Positions 35,016-43,688 of a stretch of DNA of 47,866 nucleotides are shown in pieces. Source of the stretch: CAVQMB01 sp963713445 (lineage in GTDB: Bacteria > Pseudomonadota > Gammaproteobacteria > Competibacterales > Competibacteraceae); the NCBI GenBank assembly GCA_963713445.1, contig CAVQMB010000046.1, positions 1 through 47,866 on the forward strand, given 5' to 3'. Position numbers and translations under genes: made by a program. The notes beneath the pieces are model-generated. The model was not told the origin of the DNA and made no database searches. It saw only the letters and a program-made list of their open reading frames with translations. The first letter of the stretch is position 1. Each line of letters starts with the position of its first letter.

Positions 35016-35026
35016 AATGGCTGCCT

Positions 35027-35554
35027 TCAGCTCGGGTCGGCGATCACGTCGGGTGCTTGGGGCGATGGATCGAAGTTGGGATTGCGTGCGGCCTGGTAAG
35101 CGTGCAGCAGCACAGCCAGCATGATCGCGAAGAAGCCAATCGGCAGAAAGAAGCGGGCTGGCCAGATTGTCACCTGGACCACCCCCATCATGATCTCGTT
35201 CTTAGCATAGGAATGGATGCCATCGAGCAAAGTCTGATATCCGAGCACCGCGAAGAACGCCGCCGAGATAAGATAGCCAACTACGTTGACGATCCTTTGG
35301 ATCCATTGCGGGAACAGCCGCATGAAGAGATCGACAGAGATGTGTTCGTGTCGCATCTCGACCATGGCCAGTGGCAGGAAGACGACCGCAACCATGTTGT
35401 AGACGGATGTGATCTCCAGGTTGCCCGCTATCGGACCGCCGAGGAAATAGGTGAAAACAACGTCGGTGACCATCTGCAGCATCATCAGGATGAGCGCCGC
35501 GCCGGCCACCAGCGTCAATACGTCCGCCAGTCGTTGTATAAACTTTTCGATCAA
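35027..35554 (-). CDS. dctQ: TRAP transporter small permease (DctQ)
   Basis: 175 aa with four membrane segments (about 13-35, 48-66, 85-108, 128-150). The conserved pattern MVTDVVFTYFLG..I.GNLEITSVYNMVAVVFLPLAMVEMRHEHISVDLFM is diagnostic of DctQ, which assembles with DctM. Its order (dctQ then dctM) is usual, but dctP is on the opposite strand downstream instead of leading the operon. Confidence 0.93.
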   Translation of the reverse strand: MIEKFIQRLADVLTLVAGAALILMMLQMVTDVVFTYFLGGPIAGNLEITSVYNMVAVVFLPLAMVEMRHEHISVDLFMRLFPQWIQRIVNVVGYLISAAFFAVLGYQTLLDGIHSYAKNEIMMGVVQVTIWPARFFLPIGFFAIMLAVLLHAYQAARNPNFDPSPQAPDVIADPS

Positions 35555-35635
35555 GGTTCTTATCTCCCCGGTTATTTTGGCCCGGTTTGATGGCCCGGGC
35601 TTCTCGTCTTCAAGGTGACTGCGGTCTCCCTGAAA

Positions 35636-37330
35636 TCAGGTTGCGTGGTCGTAGACGTCGTTTGCCGTTTCGGGCGTCAGGTAGCCGTGTCTGAGATCAC
35701 GTGCGACCAACCCGGGGTCGCGCTCGCGCGGCGGTCCGTAGCCGGCACCACCCGCCATGTAGAGTGTCAGGAGGTCACCCTTACGCAGGTCGAGTGCGTC
35801 TTTGCTACGTACCTTGATGACCTCGTTTCCGCGACGCACTTCGCAGCGCGCCGGCGCCGCGTCGCTGCCGCCGAATAGGCCGTAGGGTGATAGCCGGAAA
35901 CGGTCGGCGTAAATAGCGAAGTTGACGTTATCCTTGAGCACCTCATAGCTACGGTAGAAGCCGAGACCGCCGCGGTAGCGGCCATGGCCACAGGAATCCG
36001 GTAACAGCCCGTAGCCAACGATCCGGAAGTGATCGAAATCCATGTCTGTCGCCTCGATCGGCGTATTGGCGCAGTTCGATAGCGGAGCGTCTACAGCATC
36101 GCAGCCGTCATGGTGTGCCGAGGCGCCGTAGCCACCGCCGAAGACCTCCAGGTAGACGCGGTATTTCGAGCCATCAAGGTGCGAGATGGCTGTGACTGTG
36201 GTGGTGTCATTGCCGCCGGCGATGACGTGCTCCGGGACGACCTGAGCCAGGGCCTTCATCACCGCGTTGAAGCAGCGGTAGCCAGCCTCCATGCGTGCGC
36301 GTACCGGCGCTGGGTAGTTCGGGTTGAGCAGGCTGCCCTTGGGAGCGGTGATGCTGATCGGTCGTTTGACGCCTTCATTGAACGGGATATCGGGGCTGGT
36401 CAGCGCCGACTTGATGGCACTGAGAGTCGCAGACACTGTTGAGGAGAACGGGCAGTTAAGGTTCCGCGTGACCTGCGGGCAGGTGCCGTCGAAGTCGACC
36501 GCCATCGTATCGCCCTTGATGGTCACCTTTGCTTTGACCACCAAAGGCACATCGGTGATTCCGTCATCATCGACTGCATCCTCGCCGAAGTAAACGCCGT
36601 CCGGCGTCTCCGCAAGCGCCGCCCGGAAGCGCTTCTCCGAGTAGTTCATCAGCTCGGTCATGACCGTTGTGACGGCGGTAGTACCGTACTTCCGGCAGAG
36701 CTCGTGGAGCCGTTCATTGCCGATCGCGTTGGCGGCGAACTGAGCATTGAAATCGCCGATAGTTTGCGCTGGTACACGGATATTAGCGGCGACCAGTCGT
36801 TCCAGCGGTCCTCCGTTCCAGTCGTGCGTTAGATTGTACTTCGAGGGCGGAAAGATGAAGCCCTCAGCGTGGACGTCTGCGGCCTCGGTGGTCAGCCCCG
36901 GGTTACCGCCGCCGAGATCGAGGTGATGGGCCACGGTTCCGGCGAAGCCTATGACCGCGCCATTGTAGAAGATTGGTGTGTAGATGAAGACGTCCTGCAG
37001 GTGCTGGCCGCCCTGGAAGGGGTCGTTGTTGATGTAGAAGTCGCCTTCGACCAGGCTGTCGACCGGGAAGCGCGCTGCACAGGCGCGAAAGGTGTCGGCC
37101 ATCGGACCGAGTTGCATCGGTATCAGTTCGGCCTGGGCGACCACGTTGCCCTCGCGGTCCAGTAGCGCCGCCGAGGCGTCTGAGGCCTCGCGCACGATCG
37201 TCGAATAGGCCGAGCGGATAAGCTTGACGCCCATCTCGCGGGCAGCCGCGATGAGCCCTTGGCTGATCACCGCATAGTCGACGGGATCGATTGCTGTAGT
37301 GGTCGCAGTCTTGCTGAGTGCATCCGGCAT
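35636..37330 (-). CDS. hyuB: HyuB-family hydantoinase/oxoprolinase subunit, copy 2
   Basis: 564 aa. TAIDPVDYAVISQGLIAAAREMGVKLIRSAYSTIVREASDASAALLDREGNVVAQAE at the N-terminus, GDFYINNDPFQGGQHLQDVFIYTPIFYNG and GTVAHHLDLGGGNPGLTTEAADVHAEGFIFPP hold the metal-site residues. NCPFSSTVSATLSAIKSAL and DSCGHGRYRGGLGFYRSYEVL follow. It is only moderately like copy 1 and so is probably an old paralogue with a different ring substrate. One nt separates it from hyuA copy 2 upstream. Confidence 0.93.
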   Translation of the reverse strand: MPDALSKTATTTAIDPVDYAVISQGLIAAAREMGVKLIRSAYSTIVREASDASAALLDREGNVVAQAELIPMQLGPMADTFRACAARFPVDSLVEGDFYINNDPFQGGQHLQDVFIYTPIFYNGAVIGFAGTVAHHLDLGGGNPGLTTEAADVHAEGFIFPPSKYNLTHDWNGGPLERLVAANIRVPAQTIGDFNAQFAANAIGNERLHELCRKYGTTAVTTVMTELMNYSEKRFRAALAETPDGVYFGEDAVDDDGITDVPLVVKAKVTIKGDTMAVDFDGTCPQVTRNLNCPFSSTVSATLSAIKSALTSPDIPFNEGVKRPISITAPKGSLLNPNYPAPVRARMEAGYRCFNAVMKALAQVVPEHVIAGGNDTTTVTAISHLDGSKYRVYLEVFGGGYGASAHHDGCDAVDAPLSNCANTPIEATDMDFDHFRIVGYGLLPDSCGHGRYRGGLGFYRSYEVLKDNVNFAIYADRFRLSPYGLFGGSDAAPARCEVRRGNEVIKVRSKDALDLRKGDLLTLYMAGGAGYGPPRERDPGLVARDLRHGYLTPETANDVYDHAT

Positions 37331-37331
37331 T

Positions 37332-39347
37332 TCAGTCCACCTTCGTCAAAATTATGTTGTCGTGCGGGTCAGCGACGGCCTCCCAGCCTTGCGGAACGAA
37401 CAGCGTTGACGTCGGATCCTCAAGCACGGCAGGTCCTGTCAGTTTGCGCCCGCCCGCCAGTGCCCCTCGGCTCAGTAGGGTTCCGTCGCGCCATGCACGG
37501 TCTTCATATAGTCGAAGCTTGGCCTCTGCGATTGGATGTTCGCGCGTTTCGCTGAGCAGCGGGAGCTCGGAGAGTGGTGCCGTGATGCCGAGACGGAAAG
37601 AGACGAATTCGATTGGTTTTTCCGAGCTTCCACCGAAATAATAAATGCGCTGGTGTGCCTCGCCAAACAGAGTGCGGATTCGCTCAGGGGTTAAATCCTT
37701 GACTTCAGCCTCGTCGAACTCGACCGGAACCTCGAAGGCTTGGCCGACAAAGCGCATATCAGCGAAGAACGTGACTTGTGCACCCTGCGCTAGGCCGATG
37801 TCCCGGAAGCGCTCGACGGCGCGTGCGCGCATCTCGGCGAAGACCTCGTGCACGATGCCAACGGCATTTTCGTCGACCGGTGCCCGGCGAGTTAGGCCCT
37901 CAAACTGCACGAAGTCACTGGCGATCAGACCATAGGCTGAGATTACACCGGCGTTGGGTGGTATCACGATGGTATGGATGCCCAGATCCTGCGCGACCCG
38001 GGCGGCATGCAGCGGTCCGGCGCCGCCATAAGGCACGAGTACATAGTCCCGTGGGTCCTTGCCGCGTTCTGTAGAAATGAGCTGGATTGCCCGCACAATG
38101 TTAGCGTTGGCGAGCTGGATAGCGCTGTCCGCAGCTTCCTGCACGGACATCTTGAAACGCTGTGCAATTGGCGCTAGAGCCGCGTACGCAGCGGCTTCGT
38201 CGATTTCCATGTGTCCGCCAAGAAATGCTTCTGGCCGGATCGTCTGGCGAATGACGTGCGCATCGGTGATGGTCGGTTCGGTGCCGCCGCGGCCGTAACA
38301 GGCCGGTCCAGGATCGGCGCCTGCTGATTGTGGTCCGACCCGCAACATGCCACCTTCGTCGACCCAGATAACGCTGCCACCGCCGGCACCGACGGTGTTG
38401 ATGTCGAGTAGGGGGATGCGGATCGGCAGACCATCGATCCGGAACTCGTTGGTCAGCTGAGGCTTCCCATCGGTCACCACGCAGACGTCGGTCGATGTGC
38501 CGCCAATGTCAAGCGTGATGAGATTCTGATAGCTGGACCGGGCTGCCTGACGAGCGGCGCCCATGACGCCGGCAGCCGGTCCAGACAGCAGCGCCGTTAC
38601 GGCACTATTGCGCATCGCCTCGGCCGGAAGGCGACCTCCATTCGATTGCATGACGCTGAATCGACCGTGGAACCCGTTCTCCGCCAGGCGGGACGTGAAA
38701 CGACCGATGTAGCGGTCTATTACTGGCTGCACGTAAGCCGAGAGCGCCGTTGTCGATGCGCGCTCGTACTCACGAAATTCCCGGGTGACGTCTGACGATA
38801 GAGTGACGTGCAGATCTGGCAGCTGTTCTTTGAGGATCTGGCGCAGGCGTTCCTCGTGCGCTGGGTTAATGTAGGCGTTGAGTAGGCAGATTGCGACCGC
38901 GTCGTAGCCACCATTGCGTAGTTTAGGAACCAGCTCGATTTTAAGGCGTTCTTCGTCGAGTTCCTGAAGGACACGGCCATCGGCGAGGACGCGTTCGGTC
39001 ACCTCGAAGCTGTCAGCCCGCGAAACCACCGGCTGGGGCTTCTGGTAAGCGAGATCGTAGATGCTGGTGCGGTTGTGCCGCTGCAATGCCAGGATGTCGC
39101 GAAAACCGGCTGTTGTGACGAAGGCGGTTGGGGCGCCCTTGCGCTCGAGTACGGCGTTTGTTGCCACCGTCGAGCCATGGGCTAAGTCATCAATCTTCGA
39201 CAGCGGGATCCCGCTCGCCACGAGGGCGTTGAAGGCGCCTTCGTCAGGGCGTTTTGGAACGCTTGGAACCTTAGTGACCCGAATACCGTCTGGACCGATT
39301 GCTACCAGATCCGTGAAGGTGCCGCCAACCTCTACGCCCACACGCAT
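37332..39347 (-). CDS. hyuA: HyuA-family ATP-dependent hydantoinase/oxoprolinase, copy 2
   Basis: 671 aa. MRVGVEVGGTFTDLVAIGPDG is the N-terminal nucleotide site; LAHGSTVATNAVLERKGAPTAFVTTAGF, TLDIGGTSTDVCVVTDGKPQ, VGAGGGSVIWVDEGG and ACYGRGGTEPTITDAHVI follow in family order. First gene of the minus-strand operon hyuA-hyuB-dctQ-dctM-amidohydrolase, divergent from the XRE-cupin regulator. The shared 210-bp upstream region probably carries the control sites. Confidence 0.93.
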   Translation of the reverse strand: MRVGVEVGGTFTDLVAIGPDGIRVTKVPSVPKRPDEGAFNALVASGIPLSKIDDLAHGSTVATNAVLERKGAPTAFVTTAGFRDILALQRHNRTSIYDLAYQKPQPVVSRADSFEVTERVLADGRVLQELDEERLKIELVPKLRNGGYDAVAICLLNAYINPAHEERLRQILKEQLPDLHVTLSSDVTREFREYERASTTALSAYVQPVIDRYIGRFTSRLAENGFHGRFSVMQSNGGRLPAEAMRNSAVTALLSGPAAGVMGAARQAARSSYQNLITLDIGGTSTDVCVVTDGKPQLTNEFRIDGLPIRIPLLDINTVGAGGGSVIWVDEGGMLRVGPQSAGADPGPACYGRGGTEPTITDAHVIRQTIRPEAFLGGHMEIDEAAAYAALAPIAQRFKMSVQEAADSAIQLANANIVRAIQLISTERGKDPRDYVLVPYGGAGPLHAARVAQDLGIHTIVIPPNAGVISAYGLIASDFVQFEGLTRRAPVDENAVGIVHEVFAEMRARAVERFRDIGLAQGAQVTFFADMRFVGQAFEVPVEFDEAEVKDLTPERIRTLFGEAHQRIYYFGGSSEKPIEFVSFRLGITAPLSELPLLSETREHPIAEAKLRLYEDRAWRDGTLLSRGALAGGRKLTGPAVLEDPTSTLFVPQGWEAVADPHDNIILTKVD

Positions 39348-39381
39348 TCGATGCCTCCCCCTTGGTTCCTGATTTGAAATG

Positions 39382-39435
39382 ATCGCTACCCCAATACTGA
39401 TCCTGAGGCCGCTGTGGTAATAGCGATGCTATAAT
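39382..39435. promoter_or_regulatory. Divergent control region between hyuA copy 2 and the regulator
   Basis: ATCGCTA (39382-39388) and TAGCGAT (39421-39427) form a spaced inverted repeat, with a perfect -10 hexamer TATAAT at 39430-39435 reading towards the regulator. No clear -35 is visible, as in activator-dependent promoters. Role as the regulator's operator is a guess. Confidence 0.35.
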
Positions 39436-39556
39436 ATCAATGCCATTGAAACCGTGCTAGATAAGTTTAGTAAGAACGAAATATATTTAAGATAGCCGGA
39501 CAGTGAGGCAACTTGATCTTATCAAGACGCGTGCACCGACTGAGAGGAGCGGACCG

Positions 39557-40168
39557 TTGAGTCGGACAGAAAAGGGCGAACGTCCGCAGAAAGGGGACGA
39601 TATATCGTCCGAGTGCGATGTTGGGGCGGCCCTTCGTGCACTGCGCTTAAGGCAGCGTCAGTCGCTGAAGCAGGTAGCCAAACGGGCGGGCCTGTCGGTC
39701 GGACTGGTTAGTCAGATTGAGCGAGGCCTCACATCACCATCGCTGCGTTCACTGCGCTCGCTGGCTAAGGTACTGGAGACTCCAGTAGCCAATCTGTTTG
39801 TTCAGCAGACAACCGATATCAGGGATGCCCCGGCTAACGTGGTCCGTTGTGCTAATCGAAGGGTCCTGAAACTATCACACCGTGGTATGACTATCCAGCT
39901 GACCTCGCCGCAGGGTGAGAATCATCTGCAGACCTTCATTGCTCACATTGAGCCGGGTGGTGGCTCCGGCGCCGACCTCGACGTCCACGAGGGTGAGGAA
40001 GCCGGCTTAGTCCTCGTTGGCGCACTCGAACTACAGCTTGAAAACGAGGTTGTCCGACTCTGGGAGGGCGACTCCTTCGTCTTCGACAGTCGGCGGCCGC
40101 ACCGCTATCGCAACCCGGGCGACCGTACTGCGAGCGTCCAATGGGTAATTACGCCACCGATCTACTGA
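39557..40168 (+). CDS. XRE-family regulator with cupin sensor domain
   Basis: About 203 aa. An N-terminal HTH (GAALRALRLRQRQSLKQVAKRAGLSVGLVSQIERGLTSPSLRSLRSLAKVL) is joined to a C-terminal cupin (HIEPGGGSGADLDVHEGEEAGLVLVGALELQLENEVVRLWEGDSFVFDSRRPHRYRNPGD). The PuuR/SutR type of regulator senses a small metabolite in the cupin barrel. I prefer TTG 39557 because GAGAGGAGC lies 7 nt upstream; an in-frame GTG at 39503 would add 18 residues. It is placed between the two catabolic operons and likely controls both. Confidence 0.9.
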   Translation: MSRTEKGERPQKGDDISSECDVGAALRALRLRQRQSLKQVAKRAGLSVGLVSQIERGLTSPSLRSLRSLAKVLETPVANLFVQQTTDIRDAPANVVRCANRRVLKLSHRGMTIQLTSPQGENHLQTFIAHIEPGGGSGADLDVHEGEEAGLVLVGALELQLENEVVRLWEGDSFVFDSRRPHRYRNPGDRTASVQWVITPPIY

Positions 40169-40186
40169 CGACGCAGGAAGGAAATC

Positions 40187-41497
40187 GTGTCGAACAGTCA
40201 AATATACGCCCGACGACCGATCACCATGCCGGACTCTTTATGGGCTTCGACTGCTGAGCCGCCGGTTGATGCACCGCCGGTCCAAGTCGACGAGCGGGTT
40301 GACGTGCTGATCATTGGTGCCGGCTTTACAGGGCTTTCAACCGCACTTCACGTTGCCCAAAGAGGGCGTGAGCCGGTAGTCGTCGACGCGGGGCAGCCTG
40401 GTTACGGTGCCAGCGGCCGCAACGGTGGACAGGTGATCCCCGGGTTGAAGTGGGACCCGAACGAATTGATCGCCAAGTTTGGCGAAAAGCGCGGGGCGGC
40501 CATGGCCCGCTTTGCCGGTGAAGCCGCCGACCGCACCTTCGAGCTAATCCGGTGCCACCAGATTCGCTGCGCCGCTGATCAGAGCGGCTGGCTGCAGGGT
40601 GCGCATTCAAAGGCTCGACTCGAGCTCGTTACCCGGCGAGCCCAGCAGTGGCGTGAATTCGCTGGTACGGCGGTTCGCCTGCTGGACGCCACGGAGATCG
40701 CCCGCTTGGCTGGGACTCGGCGTTACGTCGGCGGCTGGATTGATCCGCGCGGTGGATCGGTGCAGCCGCTAAGCTACAGTCGTGGGCTTGCCCGGGTTGT
40801 GCAGAGCGCCGGCGGGCGCATCCACGGCTCCAGTTTGGCAGAGCGGCTACGCCGCGACGGCAATTCATGGGTGGTTACGGTCAATGGTCATAGCCTGACC
40901 GCGCGCTCCGTTGTGATTGCCACGAACGGCTATACCGGCGAGCTTTGGCCCGGCCTAAGGCGTACGCTGTTACCAGCGAATAGTGTGCAGATAGCGACGA
41001 CCCCACTCACACCCGAGTTGCGCCGATCGGTTCTTCCTGGCGGTATGCCGCTGTCGGATTCTCGTCGGTTGCTGGTGTACATGCGCATCGATCCGGATGG
41101 ACGCTTCGTGATCGGCAGCCGCGGCTCGTTCTTCCAACACGAACCGCAGCGCTACTTTGATACTTTGCGACGCATCGCATTGGAGTTCTTTCCACAGCTG
41201 GCCGGTGTGTCCTGGGAGCATCAGTGGAGTGGCACGGTTGCTCTCACCATCGACGGTCTTCCACATCTGCATCGCCTCGCTCCCGAGCTCTATGCCGGAC
41301 TTGGCTATAACGGTCGGGGTGTGGCCCTTGCCAGCCAGATGGGGGTGGCTCTTGCCGACCTTCTGACCGGGACACCCGAGGACCAGCTGGCAATTCCGTT
41401 GACGGTGCCGCGGGGTATGCCGGCACACTGGATGCGCCAGCCTGCTATGGAGGCGGTTGGCGCCTGGTATCGCCTGCTCGACCGAGTCGGTCTTTGA
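40187..41497 (+). CDS. FAD-dependent amine oxidoreductase (DAO family)
   Basis: 436 aa. VDVLIIGAGFTGLSTALHVAQRGREPVVVDAG is the Rossmann GxGxxG dinucleotide site at about residue 45; GASGRNGGQVIPGLKWDP is the DAO/PuuB-like ASGRNGG motif, and SGTVALTIDGLPHLHRLAPELYAGLGYNGRGVALASQMG is the C-terminal FAD segment. Relatives oxidise gamma-glutamylputrescine, sarcosine or other secondary amines. Next to hydantoinases, oxidation of an N-methyl amino acid such as sarcosine is attractive but unproven. AGGAAGG precedes the GTG start. It follows the regulator by 18 nt and overlaps the transporter gene. Confidence 0.9.
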   Translation: MSNSQIYARRPITMPDSLWASTAEPPVDAPPVQVDERVDVLIIGAGFTGLSTALHVAQRGREPVVVDAGQPGYGASGRNGGQVIPGLKWDPNELIAKFGEKRGAAMARFAGEAADRTFELIRCHQIRCAADQSGWLQGAHSKARLELVTRRAQQWREFAGTAVRLLDATEIARLAGTRRYVGGWIDPRGGSVQPLSYSRGLARVVQSAGGRIHGSSLAERLRRDGNSWVVTVNGHSLTARSVVIATNGYTGELWPGLRRTLLPANSVQIATTPLTPELRRSVLPGGMPLSDSRRLLVYMRIDPDGRFVIGSRGSFFQHEPQRYFDTLRRIALEFFPQLAGVSWEHQWSGTVALTIDGLPHLHRLAPELYAGLGYNGRGVALASQMGVALADLLTGTPEDQLAIPLTVPRGMPAHWMRQPAMEAVGAWYRLLDRVGL

Positions 41498-42429
41498 GTG
41501 AGGCCGTATTGCAGGAAGGCGACGGTCGGCTCGCCGCGGCCGGATTCCTGGTCGTGCTGGTCTTTGCGTGGGGAGGGAATTACACGTGGGTCAAGATTGC
41601 GCTGACGGATGTCGGGCCTTGGACCTTCAACGCCCTGCGCTATGGTGGTGCGGCATTACTGCTGGGCGTGCTGTTAGCGATTCACCGTGGTCCCCGCGAG
41701 TTATTACCGTATCCGGGCGAGCGGTTGCTGCTGGCCATGATCGGCCTGCTACAGATCACAGCGATGACTGGTATGACTGCCGTCGCTCTGCAGTGGGTGG
41801 AGGCTAGCCGGGTCGTACTAATCGCCTACTCGATGCCTGTTTGGGCGATGCTTATCGGGCTAGCCACTCAGCACGAGCGGATCGACTGGCGAGTTGTTGT
41901 GGGTGCCGCTCTCGGTCTAATTGGACTGCTGGCGCTCTTTGACCCACGCAGGATGAACTGGTTAGACGGCAGTGCGCTGCTTGGCAGCGGCGCGGCACTG
42001 CTCGGGTCGCTTGGCTGGGCATTGGGTTCAGTTCTCTATCGGGTACGGCGCTGGCACAGCAGTTTCTGGCAGCAGGTATTCTGGCAGGTTGCGACCTGCG
42101 CGCTTGCTATGATTGTGATCGCCGCGATTGTAGAGCCAGGCTTTCGCATCGATCCAACACCGAGCTTGCTCGCTATCGTCGTATACAACTGCCTGGTGCC
42201 CACAGCACTCGGATTCTGGTGCTGGGCGCAGGCGCTGACACGTGTTTCCGCGTCGGTAGCCGGGCAGGTGCTTATGCTTGCGCCTCTGTTCGGTATGCTG
42301 CTCAGCCACTTGGTTCTGGGCGAGCCCCTGGATTCAGGTATTAGCCTGAGCGCTGCCTGCATTGTTGGCGGCGCATGGTTGTCGCTACGGCGTTCGGCCA
42401 CACCTGATCCGCGTTCCTCAGCTGCTTGA
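41494..42429 (+). CDS. EamA/DMT-family membrane transporter
   Basis: 311 aa with ten hydrophobic segments in two EamA repeats (FLVVLVFAWGGNYTWVKIAL..., then LLGSLGWALGSVLYRVRRWHSS...YNCLVPTALGFWCWAQALTRVSASVAGQVLMLAPLFGMLLSHLVLGE). Drug/metabolite transporters of this family move amino acids and their derivatives, usually outward. TTG 41494 overlaps the oxidoreductase stop in TTTGAG, showing coupling. It may export surplus product such as an amino acid. Confidence 0.9.
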   Translation: MSEAVLQEGDGRLAAAGFLVVLVFAWGGNYTWVKIALTDVGPWTFNALRYGGAALLLGVLLAIHRGPRELLPYPGERLLLAMIGLLQITAMTGMTAVALQWVEASRVVLIAYSMPVWAMLIGLATQHERIDWRVVVGAALGLIGLLALFDPRRMNWLDGSALLGSGAALLGSLGWALGSVLYRVRRWHSSFWQQVFWQVATCALAMIVIAAIVEPGFRIDPTPSLLAIVVYNCLVPTALGFWCWAQALTRVSASVAGQVLMLAPLFGMLLSHLVLGEPLDSGISLSAACIVGGAWLSLRRSATPDPRSSAA

Positions 42430-42442
42430 TAGGAGGGTATCC

Positions 42443-42520
42443 ATGCCTGGCGTTCCCACCGAGGATATGGTCATCATCAGTGGGCGTTGCATCGTGCGGC
42501 AGGAGCCCCGGTACGTATGA
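42443..42520 (+). other. Strong ribosome site and 25-codon frame ending in TGA, open into the next gene
   Basis: AGGAGGG (42431-42437) precedes ATG 42443 and MPGVPTEDMVIISGRCIVRQEPRYV, then TGA at 42518-42520. The same frame is open for a further 57 codons (TILGLDGKSQLILHAASDAYVFAELRSLVGV...) and continues without another stop into the cysteine hydrolase. So there may have been a longer protein, broken by one nonsense codon, or a short leader peptide. No function is assigned. Confidence 0.35.
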
Positions 42521-42691
42521 ACTATCCTTGGACTTGATGGAAAATCCCAACTTATACTTCACGCTGCTAGCGACGCATATGTTTTCGCCGAACTTCGATC
42601 GCTCGTTGGCGTGACGAACGCTGAGAAGCACGAGGGGAGGGGCATAGAGGCGCGTTGGCTGTCGGCAAGAGCCAACCCAAGGAGGCACACA

Positions 42692-43348
42692 TTGCAGGAC
42701 TCAGCTTTAATCCAGCCATTCGAAACCGTGGGTTGGAAGCTTCGACCTGGGCGTACTGTGGTCGTAGTCATCGACGCCCAGAATGATTTTCTCCACGAAG
42801 ACGGCTGGTATGCGCAATCCGGCGTCGACATATCGCATATGCAGCGGGTGATCGAGCCGACTAAAACCCTACTGGCGGCGGCGAGGGCGAAGCGCATCCC
42901 AATTGTATGGACCCGGCATGGTTCTCGGGGAACCGAGGACGCAGGCCTTTTTCTCGAACTCCGACCTTTTCTGAAAGAGGGGGGGCTGCGTATCGGCACC
43001 TGGGGCTACGAGGTGCTGGCTGAGCTGAACCCGCGCGGTGATGACATCTATATTGAGAAGAATCGGCTATCCGCCTTCTACCAGACTAATTTAGAGCTGG
43101 TGCTGCGTTCACTCGACGCTGATACGGTGCTATTTACAGGGGTGCTAACCAACCAATGCGTAGCCGCTACCTCTAAGGACGCCAATTTCCGCGATTTCCG
43201 GCCAATCGTGGTCGAGAACTGCACTGGCACCACACTGCCACATCTGCATGACCCGGCGATCGAGATGATGAGGGTGGGTTGGTGTGAAGTGCGTGGTCTA
43301 GACGAGACGCTTGAGGAAATTGAGGGCTTGCCACTGGTGAACCGGTAG
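42692..43348 (+). CDS. Cysteine hydrolase, isochorismatase fold
   Basis: 218 aa from TTG 42692, chosen because AAGGAGG ends 6 nt upstream; the frame is open further 5'. The triad is Asp28 (VVVIDAQNDFL), Lys123 (IEKNRLSAF) and Cys156 (GVLTNQCVAAT). Family members include N-carbamoylsarcosine amidohydrolase, biuret hydrolase, ureidoacrylate hydrolase and nicotinamidase. With hydantoinases and a DAO-type oxidase nearby, cleavage of an N-carbamoyl amino acid to amino acid, CO2 and ammonia is the best inference. Last gene of the plus-strand catabolic group. Confidence 0.92.
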   Translation: MQDSALIQPFETVGWKLRPGRTVVVVIDAQNDFLHEDGWYAQSGVDISHMQRVIEPTKTLLAAARAKRIPIVWTRHGSRGTEDAGLFLELRPFLKEGGLRIGTWGYEVLAELNPRGDDIYIEKNRLSAFYQTNLELVLRSLDADTVLFTGVLTNQCVAATSKDANFRDFRPIVVENCTGTTLPHLHDPAIEMMRVGWCEVRGLDETLEEIEGLPLVNR

Positions 43349-43406
43349 GCTTTAGCGGCTTCCCAAGGATTGCCGGTGGCACCGCTGTATCTTAATGGTG
43401 GTGTCG

Positions 43407-43688
43407 CTACGCGGCATCCTGCACATGCAGTTCGACGTGCATACCGACGGCCGCCACCATATTGACCAGGGTATCTAGGCTGAACAAGTTGATCTTGCCA
43501 CGTAGCAAGTCTGACACGCGTGGCTGCGTCACCTGAAGTTGGCGGGCGGCTTCCGCCTGTGTCCAGCCTTGAGCGCGGATGTGTGCCTCCAGCGCCATCA
43601 TCAACGCTGAGCGCAGCTTCATGTTCTGTGCTTCGGCGGGCGTGTCTTCGATGGCATCCCACACGCTGTCAAACGTTTCGTTACTCAT
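43407..43688 (-). CDS. XRE-family antitoxin (HigA-type)
   Basis: 93 aa: MSNETFDSVWDAIEDTPAEAQNMKLRSALMMALEAHIRAQGWTQAEAARQLQVTQPRVSDLLRGKINLFSLDTLVNMVAAVGMHVELHV. The HTH (WTQAEAARQLQVTQPRVSDLLRGK) is preceded by a 35-residue acidic stretch, as in the HigA-like partners of Gp49-type toxins. Downstream of the toxin with an 8-nt overlap. Confidence 0.92.
   Translation of the reverse strand: MSNETFDSVWDAIEDTPAEAQNMKLRSALMMALEAHIRAQGWTQAEAARQLQVTQPRVSDLLRGKINLFSLDTLVNMVAAVGMHVELHVQDAA

Noticed and set aside
42518..42520. TGA as a selenocysteine codon
   Set aside because: No SECIS-like hairpin is evident directly downstream and no selenoprotein family is recognised; a nonsense codon or leader peptide is simpler.
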